DNA from: Fibrobacterota bacterium
Lineage (GTDB): Bacteria; Fibrobacterota; Chitinivibrionia; Chitinivibrionales; FEN-1185
Direction: 5' to 3'
NCBI GenBank assembly: GCA_003165595.1
Contig: PLWQ01000037.1
Location: forward strand, 25,994-54,517
DNA: 28,524 bases
Shown here piece after piece: positions 23,014 to 28,524 of this stretch. The notes under the pieces are model-generated. The model saw nothing but the letters and a program-made list of their open reading frames with translations. It was not told the DNA's origin and made no database searches. Within the stretch, counting starts at the first letter, position 1. Each line of letters opens with the position of its first letter. A program made the translations under genes and the position numbers.

Positions 23014-23886
23014 ATGATAACCATATTTTCAATCCCCAAATCCTTTTCCGGCCAAAGCGCCATTCATCAGGCAAACGCGATTTCCAGTTGGCTCAAATTG
23101 TCCGCCAAGGTTCAGGTCATTTTGTTCGGAAACGACAGCGGCGTCGCGTCTTTTTGCGCGGAGCATGGCTGTCTTCATCGGCCCCGGATTGCCGTAAACG
23201 AATTCGGCACACCGCTGTTGAACGATGCATTCACGCAGGCGCGTCGTGTTGCGCTCCACGAAACGCTGTGCTATTTCAATGCGGACATAATTCTCGCCAG
23301 TGATTTCGTACAGGCGATACAGGGTCTTAACGGCAAGGATGTCCTTGGCGTGGCACGGCGTCTCAATGTCGACTACAACGATCCGATCGACTTCTCCAAT
23401 CCTTCCTGGGAAAACGCTTTCCTGGAATATGTCCATTTGCATGCGACAATGGGGAATGCGGGCCAGGCCGATTGCTTTGTGTTCAAGAAGTCCGGTTTTC
23501 TGCCCGAACTTCCCCCGTTTGCCGTGGGCAGGCCGGGCTGGGACCACTGGGTGATACAGACGGCGCGGCAAAGCGGTGTTCCGGTTGTCGACGTGAGTCC
23601 TACGGCGCTCCTCATACATCCGAACCACGGGTATGGACATGTTAAGCAGGCCACGGGAAAAAAATGGGAAGGTCCGGAAGGGGACAGTAACTACAAATTC
23701 CTGCGCACCGCAACGGGAGACCACTATACCATCGATGATGCGACGCATGTTTTGAAAAACGGGAAGATCCGGCTCGCGGTCGATTATCACCACCTGCGGG
23801 TGAGACTCGGAAGGATTCTCCAGAAGGCGCCTGCCATCCGTTCGGCGCTGCGCCTCATAAAGAAGCTGGCCGGTTTGGGGTATTGA
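23014..23886 (+). CDS. Conserved GT-A-like protein, putative glycosyltransferase
   Basis: This 290-residue soluble protein looks like a GT-A enzyme. IFSIPKSFSGQSAIHQANAI opens it, then VQVILFGNDSGV, NEFGTPLLNDAF (62-73) and CYFNADIILASDF (86-98), where the N-A-D segment takes the place of the DXD metal motif. PPFAVGRPGWDHWV and IHPNHGYGH are repeated hallmarks of a widespread but poorly studied family. Nucleotide-sugar transfer is inferred from the fold-like pattern and the locus, not from a named close relative. The ribosome-binding site is weak. Confidence 0.7.
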   Translation: MITIFSIPKSFSGQSAIHQANAISSWLKLSAKVQVILFGNDSGVASFCAEHGCLHRPRIAVNEFGTPLLNDAFTQARRVALHETLCYFNADIILASDFVQAIQGLNGKDVLGVARRLNVDYNDPIDFSNPSWENAFLEYVHLHATMGNAGQADCFVFKKSGFLPELPPFAVGRPGWDHWVIQTARQSGVPVVDVSPTALLIHPNHGYGHVKQATGKKWEGPEGDSNYKFLRTATGDHYTIDDATHVLKNGKIRLAVDYHHLRVRLGRILQKAPAIRSALRLIKKLAGLGY

Positions 23887-23899
23887 GTAGTTCATAAGC

Positions 23900-24082
23900 G
23901 GACCTAGAAATATTCAAAAACGCGTTTTGTCATTGCGAGCAAAGCGAAGCACCACGACTAGGACTGCATACAGCGCTACAGGAGTAGCCGCAAAGCGAAT
24001 CTCGCGTTTTTGCAAAGAGTTGCGGGAGATAGCCACGTCGCTACGCTCCTCGCAATGACATCGGGACACTTTTTAGAGGTCC
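23900..24082. repeat. Short repeat element with GTCATTGCGAG inverted ends (copy 1)
   Basis: The element is bounded by GTCATTGCGAG at 23929 and CTCGCAATGAC ending at 24059. The similarity of outer flanks (GGACCT at 23900 and AGGTCC ending at 24082) suggests a total of about 183 bases. It encodes nothing. Its right half (24011-24078) recurs in reverse orientation at 28455-28522 with 64 of 68 bases identical. Repeats of this kind are found between genes in many environmental bacteria and behave like small non-autonomous mobile elements. No target duplication is evident by eye. Confidence 0.85.
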
Positions 24083-24146
24083 CCTAAAGGCAATCCATCC
24101 TTCCAAGGAATAACGTGACCTACCAATCCGCCTGTTTCCACATTTC

Positions 24147-25352
24147 ATGAAGATTCTTTTCGTAAGCAACACCTACCCGCCAAACAGCGTGGGCGGTTAT
24201 GAAGAAGGGTGCAAAGAATGCGCCGACGCCCTTGCGTCGAGAGGCCACGACGTACTCGTTCTAACGAGTGTCTATGGCAGGGACAAACCCGAAACGGAAG
24301 GAAATGTCCGGCGTGTTCTTCTTCTCGAATTAAGTTGGGAATCTCCACGCCCGTCCGCGTTCAAGCGGATGTCCTTTCGCGTGCGCCAGGAAAAGCAAAA
24401 CCGGAAAATCTTCCAGGAGCTTTGCGGCGAATTCTCACCGGAAGTGGTTTATTTCTGGAACCTGTCGGGATTGAATATTTCGCTCATTTCGGTTGCGAGA
24501 GAATTGAATCTGCCGTACTGCCTATATGTTTTTGACGGGTGGCTCACCTCGCGCTGGCAGCTTAGAAATCGTCTCGGTTTTAGAGCGTCATCCTTCATTG
24601 TCTCTCTGGCCGTCAGGCTGAGCGGCATTAAGCCTGCACCGGTGTTGCCGCGGCTCGATCACGTTGAGTTTGCGACAAAGTTTCTCGAAAAGAAAGCAGT
24701 GTCAAGCGGCGCTTTTATCCACGATTCAACCGTGATTCATTGGGGAATTCATATTGACGAGACAGAGATCGCGCTCGCGCCGTCGTCGCCCCGGAAACTG
24801 CTGTATGTGGGGCAAATTGCGCCGCACAAGGGCGTGAGAACGGCAATCGAGGCGCTGGGAATTCTCCTTGACAAGGAATCAAGAGACTTCACGCTTACCA
24901 TTGTTGGCGGCTCGGTCGTGCCGGAATACCGGAAGGAAATGGATCTCCTTGCAAAGAGGTTATGCCCCAAGGGTTCGGTAACCTTTGCGGATGCCGTTCC
25001 GAGGCGAGAGCTTCCCGCTATCTATCGCAACCACGGCGTTCTGCTTTTCCCCTCCGTATGGGACGAACCCTTCGGCATCGTTATTCTGGAAGCAATGTCG
25101 CATGGCCTTGCTGTGGTGGCGACAGGGACCGGCGGCAGTGTCGAGATAGTGGAATCCAACGAGAACGCGTTGCTGTTCGAAAAAGGCAACCCGCAGGCCT
25201 GCGCCGACTGCGTGAGAGCGCTTGCAAACAATAACGATCTTTATGAATCAATTCGGGCCAACGGCCGCAAGACAGTGCGTGAGCGGTTCAACATTGCATC
25301 CACAATCGACAATATAGAGAACGACCTCATAAGGATATCGAAACAGGCATGA
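24147..25352 (+). CDS. Family 4 (GT-B) glycosyltransferase
   Basis: The 401 residues start MKILFVSNTYPPNSVGGYEE, the standard N-terminal loop of GT4 enzymes. The donor domain begins near KLLYVGQIAPHKGV (218-230), and DEPFGIVILEAMSHG (306-320) supplies the E307-X7-E315 motif that holds the sugar nucleotide. A retaining mechanism and cytoplasmic location follow from the family. The gene overlaps the next one by 4 bases (ATGA). It is the first of four genes lying between the two inverted copies of the repeat element. Sugar and linkage are unknown. Confidence 0.93.
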   Translation: MKILFVSNTYPPNSVGGYEEGCKECADALASRGHDVLVLTSVYGRDKPETEGNVRRVLLLELSWESPRPSAFKRMSFRVRQEKQNRKIFQELCGEFSPEVVYFWNLSGLNISLISVARELNLPYCLYVFDGWLTSRWQLRNRLGFRASSFIVSLAVRLSGIKPAPVLPRLDHVEFATKFLEKKAVSSGAFIHDSTVIHWGIHIDETEIALAPSSPRKLLYVGQIAPHKGVRTAIEALGILLDKESRDFTLTIVGGSVVPEYRKEMDLLAKRLCPKGSVTFADAVPRRELPAIYRNHGVLLFPSVWDEPFGIVILEAMSHGLAVVATGTGGSVEIVESNENALLFEKGNPQACADCVRALANNNDLYESIRANGRKTVRERFNIASTIDNIENDLIRISKQA

Positions 25353-26446
25353 CTAAAGCCGAACAAACAGCCACAAAGGCGAACGCGAGCGAAGACGGCA
25401 TTGTGGGAATCGACTACATGCGTGGTTTTGGCGCCCTCTTTGTGCTGCTGTATCATTTGATTGGAAGGGTGAACAAGATTTATCCCATTTCTCCAGAGGT
25501 TCTGCACTACTCGATTCTGGGCACCTTTGGGGTCGACATATTCTTCGTTGTTTCGGGTTTTTGCATTGCCTTTCCTTTCTTCGGAAGTAACCGGCCTTTG
25601 AATGTTCCCGAGTATTACATGCGAAGGTTTTTCCGGATATACATCCCTCACATAACAGTGCTTCTTGGACTGTTCTTGCTTTTCCGGGCCGGTTTCAGCT
25701 TTGGCGGTCTAAACTTGTCAAGAACAGACTGGATAAGCAATTTCTGCCTGCTAAACGCATTTACAAAATCACCACATATTAACGCGGTGACCTGGACTTT
25801 GTGCTATGAAATCATGTTCTATATCTATTTCCCGATTCTGTTTCTCGTATTCAAGAAGTACTCGAAACGGGCGTTCAACATCTTCTGCATTGCGTTTCTT
25901 GCAACAGGCGCAGTTTGCAGCGCGTGCGGGATTCGAAGCATGCTTACCGACGGGTACTACATCACCTGGATACTTGGGATCGTGTTGATCGATCTTTACA
26001 AGAGGAAAAACCGGATAATAGGAAACCCGGTCGCACTTGTGCTGGGGATCACGGGCATAGTCGCGTTTAATATCCTGGCCACGCAGCCGGTTGTTTTCTA
26101 CGGCCCCCTGCTCAAAGGTATTTCCGCAAGCCTTATTGTCGCCTTCGCAATTGGAATCGGAAAAAGAATAATGGTGCTGAGGTTTTTAGGCATAATATCT
26201 TTTTCCATCTATTTGATTCACAACGTTTCCTTTGTGCTTCTTGAACGAATATATCAAACCCTGGCCCACAACAGCGTGTTTGCCGCCCTGCCGGTTGGTC
26301 TCAATATTGCGTTCTATTCGGGCTATTTGCTGGTTGGCGGTTTGCTTTTTGGCACCATCTTCTTCTTTGCGGTAGAAAGACCTTCTCTGCTCCTTATTAA
26401 AGTCCTTTCAAGAAGAATCAGGGCAAAATGGAATTACGCACTCTAG
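25349..26446 (+). CDS. Membrane O-acyltransferase (acyltransferase 3/OafA family)
   Basis: This 365-residue multi-span membrane protein starts 4 bases inside the preceding glycosyltransferase gene. After a 17-residue polar leader come IDYMRGFGALFVLLYHLIG with the candidate catalytic H36, then FGVDIFFVVSGFCIAF (60-75) and YMRRFFRIYIPHITVL, all family landmarks. It probably acylates a sugar added by the coupled transferase or the finished repeat. It differs clearly in sequence from the acyltransferase at 21903, so two acylations or two substrates are likely. No periplasmic SGNH domain is fused. Confidence 0.92.
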   Translation: MTKAEQTATKANASEDGIVGIDYMRGFGALFVLLYHLIGRVNKIYPISPEVLHYSILGTFGVDIFFVVSGFCIAFPFFGSNRPLNVPEYYMRRFFRIYIPHITVLLGLFLLFRAGFSFGGLNLSRTDWISNFCLLNAFTKSPHINAVTWTLCYEIMFYIYFPILFLVFKKYSKRAFNIFCIAFLATGAVCSACGIRSMLTDGYYITWILGIVLIDLYKRKNRIIGNPVALVLGITGIVAFNILATQPVVFYGPLLKGISASLIVAFAIGIGKRIMVLRFLGIISFSIYLIHNVSFVLLERIYQTLAHNSVFAALPVGLNIAFYSGYLLVGGLLFGTIFFFAVERPSLLLIKVLSRRIRAKWNYAL

Positions 26447-26516
26447 AGTGCCTTGCCTTGTTCGCCGGACGCGGTTCTTTTCGCCGCAGCCTCATCACAA
26501 CCAGCCGGGCCAATCC

Positions 26517-27638
26517 GTGAAGATACTGTTTGATGCCCAAATGTTTGGCTGGCAAAATTACGGCGGTGCGACACGCTACTACTCCCAATTGCTGTCGCGT
26601 CTCAATAATGATCCGGAGCTGCGGGTAGTTTTTCCGATTCTCTTTTCCGATAACCGCTATATAAGGGATTGTTCGTTTGCAAAGCATTGGCGGGGAGCGC
26701 AGGAATTGCGGTTCAAGGGAAAGATGAGGGCCTACCGTTTCGCCAATGAGATATACGACCGGAAGAAGATGGCAAACACCTCGTTCGATATTCTTCATCC
26801 AACCTACTACGACCCCTATTTTCTCGATTATCTCAAGGGGCGCCCCTATGTTGTGACGGTGCTCGACATGATTCACGAGCTGTTCCCGGAGACGCTTGCA
26901 AAGGGCCAGAAAAGGGTGAGACGGTGGAAGGAGATTACGATTCCAAAGGCCGACGTCGTTGTTGCTATATCGGAATCAACAAAAAGGGATCTGGTAAAGA
27001 TCTACGGTCTGGCCCCGTCGAAGATTCATGTGATTCCGCTGGCAACCGATCTTTCCAGGAATTCTGGTGCGGGGAAAAGTTCCCTGCATTTGCCCGCCCG
27101 GTATATCCTGTACGTCGGCTCCCGAGCCGAAGGATACAAGAACTTCGGCGCCCTTGCAGAAGCGTTTTGCCACGTAAGCGAAAAGCAAAGAGAACTCTAT
27201 CTTTTGTGCGTTGGTGGCGGACCGTTTTCCGTTTCGGAGAACCGTCTTTTCGCCCGGCTGGGCATTTCCGGAAAAGTAGCCCAAATACCGGCTAACGACG
27301 AGGAATTGTCGGAATTGTACTCACGCGCATGCGCACTGGCATATCCATCGCGGTATGAGGGGTTCGGCATTCCCGTGCTCGAGGCATTTGCATGCGGGTG
27401 TGCAGTGGCTGCCTCGAATTCGAGTTCCCTGCCGGAAGTGGGCGACGACGCGTGTCTCTATTTTGATGCGGGCGATACGCGCCAAATAGCCGAGAAACTC
27501 GAGGCGCTTCTGGCAGATGAGAATCTCAGGAACAATCTCGTGCAAAAAGGCTATGCGCAGGTCAGGAAATTCTCGTGGGACGGCATGGCGGCGAAAACCA
27601 AAGAAACGTATCGCACTCTGATTTCCCGCACCAAATAA
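26517..27638 (+). CDS. Family 4 (GT-B) glycosyltransferase, mannosyltransferase-like
   Basis: The 373 residues start from a GTG that gives the typical KILFDAQMFGWQNYGGATRY beginning; a GTG at 26448 in frame would add 23 residues unlike the family. Both lack a strong ribosome-binding site. TVLDMIHELFPE (114-125), ADVVVAISESTKRDL (145-159) and YPSRYEGFGIPVLEAFACG (276-294) are close to the WbaZ/mtfB-type group that often uses GDP-mannose or related sugars. The E281/E289 pair is intact. The specific sugar is inference. The gene is followed after 8 bases by the next transferase. Confidence 0.92.
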   Translation: MKILFDAQMFGWQNYGGATRYYSQLLSRLNNDPELRVVFPILFSDNRYIRDCSFAKHWRGAQELRFKGKMRAYRFANEIYDRKKMANTSFDILHPTYYDPYFLDYLKGRPYVVTVLDMIHELFPETLAKGQKRVRRWKEITIPKADVVVAISESTKRDLVKIYGLAPSKIHVIPLATDLSRNSGAGKSSLHLPARYILYVGSRAEGYKNFGALAEAFCHVSEKQRELYLLCVGGGPFSVSENRLFARLGISGKVAQIPANDEELSELYSRACALAYPSRYEGFGIPVLEAFACGCAVAASNSSSLPEVGDDACLYFDAGDTRQIAEKLEALLADENLRNNLVQKGYAQVRKFSWDGMAAKTKETYRTLISRTK

Positions 27639-27646
27639 ATACAGGT

Positions 27647-28447
27647 ATGGACGCAGTGACAGCCACGGAAAAAATCGCAGGAAATGTTCCGCTGGTGAGC
27701 GTCGTCACCATTGCAAAAAACTGCGCACAATCGCTCGATCGCACCATCCGTAGTGTTGCGGGCCAGACCTTTCGCAACTACGACTATGCGGTGATTGACG
27801 GCGGCTCGGTTGACGCCTCGGTGGAAATCATAAAGGCAAATCAAGAGGCGATTACGTCATGGGTGAGCGAACCGGACCGCGGCATCGGGGACGCTTTCAA
27901 TAAGGGAATTATCCGAACACGGGGGAAGTGGATAATCTTCATGAACGCAGGCGATTGTTTCGCGGATTCCGGCGTCCTGGCAATACTCTCGGAAACTCTT
28001 TCCAAATCGGACTCGGTCGACATAGTTCACGGCGAGGTTCGTCAAATTGATAAAGACGGGGTGTGCGTCAGGACCGTTGGCGGTCCTTTGAATCGCCGGA
28101 AGTTCAATTTCCATATGGCAATTCCGCATCAGGCAATTTTTCACAACAGAGACTTTTTCAATTGCTACGGCCTATTCGACGAAAGCTACAAGATTGCCAT
28201 GGATTATGAGCTGTTGACGCGAAAAAAGAACCTGAGAACGTCGTATGTGGCCTTGCCCGTTGCCTCCACGGAGCTTGGCGGCGTGTCCCAACAGAATTAC
28301 CGCAAATTGATTCTGGAGATGAGGAAGATCAGGGGCAAGAACATTGCCCCCAACGGCCTGCTGTCGGACGGCAGATACTTTCTTACCTATGCAAAAATCT
28401 CGGTGATAATCCTTCTTCGAAAAATGTTCGGGGAGAAATTTGTTTGA
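27647..28447 (+). CDS. Family 2 glycosyltransferase (WfgS-like)
   Basis: The 266 residues start from ATG 27647; an upstream in-frame start would lie inside the preceding gene. VSVVTIAKNCAQSLDRTIRS (17-36), YAVIDGGSVDASVEII (47-62), SEPDRGIGDAFNKGI (74-88) and IIFMNAGDCFADSG (96-109) are the ordered motifs of the WfgS-like GT2 subgroup. The GDCF segment serves as the metal-binding DXD-type motif. It probably adds a single residue to the lipid-linked glycan in the cytoplasm. It is the last complete gene in the window and is followed immediately by the second repeat copy. Confidence 0.93.
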   Translation: MDAVTATEKIAGNVPLVSVVTIAKNCAQSLDRTIRSVAGQTFRNYDYAVIDGGSVDASVEIIKANQEAITSWVSEPDRGIGDAFNKGIIRTRGKWIIFMNAGDCFADSGVLAILSETLSKSDSVDIVHGEVRQIDKDGVCVRTVGGPLNRRKFNFHMAIPHQAIFHNRDFFNCYGLFDESYKIAMDYELLTRKKNLRTSYVALPVASTELGGVSQQNYRKLILEMRKIRGKNIAPNGLLSDGRYFLTYAKISVIILLRKMFGEKFV

Positions 28448-28454
28448 AGGGAAT

Positions 28455-28524
28455 CTCTAAAAATTGTCCCGATGTCATTGCGAGGAGCGTAGCGACGTGG
28501 CAATCTCCCGTAATTCTTTGCAAA
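28455..28524. repeat. Short repeat element (copy 2, inverted, cut by window end)
   Basis: The sequence from CTCTAAAAATTG to the window end is the reverse complement of 24009-24078 with four mismatches in the 68-base core. It includes GTCATTGCGAG and the AGCGTAGCGACGTGG stretch. The rest of the element lies outside the window. With copy 1 it frames the four-gene segment at 24147-28447 in inverted orientation. Confidence 0.88.

Noticed and set aside
23029-23895. 288-codon minus-strand ORF opposite the GT-A-like gene
   Set aside because: The + strand frame carries the conserved family motifs. The antisense frame has none.
26448-26516. Upstream GTG extension of the GT4 gene at 26517
   Set aside because: The added 23 residues are unlike GT4 N-termini. 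The family normally starts at the KILFD strand, which fits the GTG at 26517.
1-28524. CRISPR arrays, tRNA or rRNA genes, transposase genes
   Set aside because: I looked for regularly spaced direct repeats, tRNA-like segments and transposase motifs and saw none. The only repeats are the hairpins and the two short element types listed.

Overview
The window is a bacterial surface-polysaccharide (O-antigen or capsule-like) biosynthesis locus. Every gene I accept, from position 219 to 28447, lies on the + strand. A two-component ABC polysaccharide exporter of the Wzm/Wzt type indicates a Gram-negative-type envelope. GC content is moderate, about half by eye, with a visibly more AT-rich stretch at about 9100-14200. 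GTG starts are common. The intergenic spaces carry hairpin-rich repeats, including the CACCACAGAG and GTCATTGCGAG types that occur in many environmental bacteria. No rRNA, tRNA or housekeeping gene allows placement to a genus, and I do not attempt one.

Layout. Positions 1-2120 hold a decayed toxin-antitoxin-like strip: a nucleotidyltransferase with a shortened HEPN-like partner, a second nucleotidyltransferase followed by only a 10-codon ORF, and a PIN-domain protein overlapping a small partner. Positions 2121-2710 are a GC-rich, hairpin-dense stretch without a credible gene. Positions 2711-3050 are a scar in which the first 36 codons of a Wzm-like permease run directly into a methyltransferase fragment in another frame. 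Positions 3111-7799 encode CDP-glucose synthesis (rfbF), CDP-glucose 4,6-dehydratase (rfbG), a sugar C-methyltransferase, an RmlC-like epimerase and the permease Wzm. The ATPase Wzt, with an extra C-terminal domain, follows at 7828-9099. The AT-richer block at 9144-14197 holds a DegT-family aminotransferase, a methyltransferase, a CmcI-like protein, a radical SAM/SPASM enzyme and a glycosyltransferase. Positions 14282-20975 hold an AsnB-type amidotransferase, two glycosyltransferases, a hexapeptide acyltransferase, a methyltransferase and a nucleotide-sugar SDR. Positions 21021-28447 hold a methyltransferase, two membrane O-acyltransferases and four further glycosyltransferases. The last four genes sit between two inverted copies of a short repeat element.

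How it fits together (inference). CDP-4-keto-6-deoxyglucose is made, C-methylated and epimerised to a branched sugar. Seven glycosyltransferases build a heteropolysaccharide that is decorated with methyl, acyl, amino and possibly amide groups. Wzm/Wzt export it, possibly after the Wzt C-terminal domain recognises a terminal modification. No initiating transferase, flippase, polymerase or ligase is visible, so the locus probably extends beyond the window or relies on genes elsewhere. The most interesting unexplained parts are the CDP-linked C-methyl sugar route without a 3-dehydrase, the embedded radical SAM/SPASM enzyme, and the recombination scars that suggest serotype replacement.
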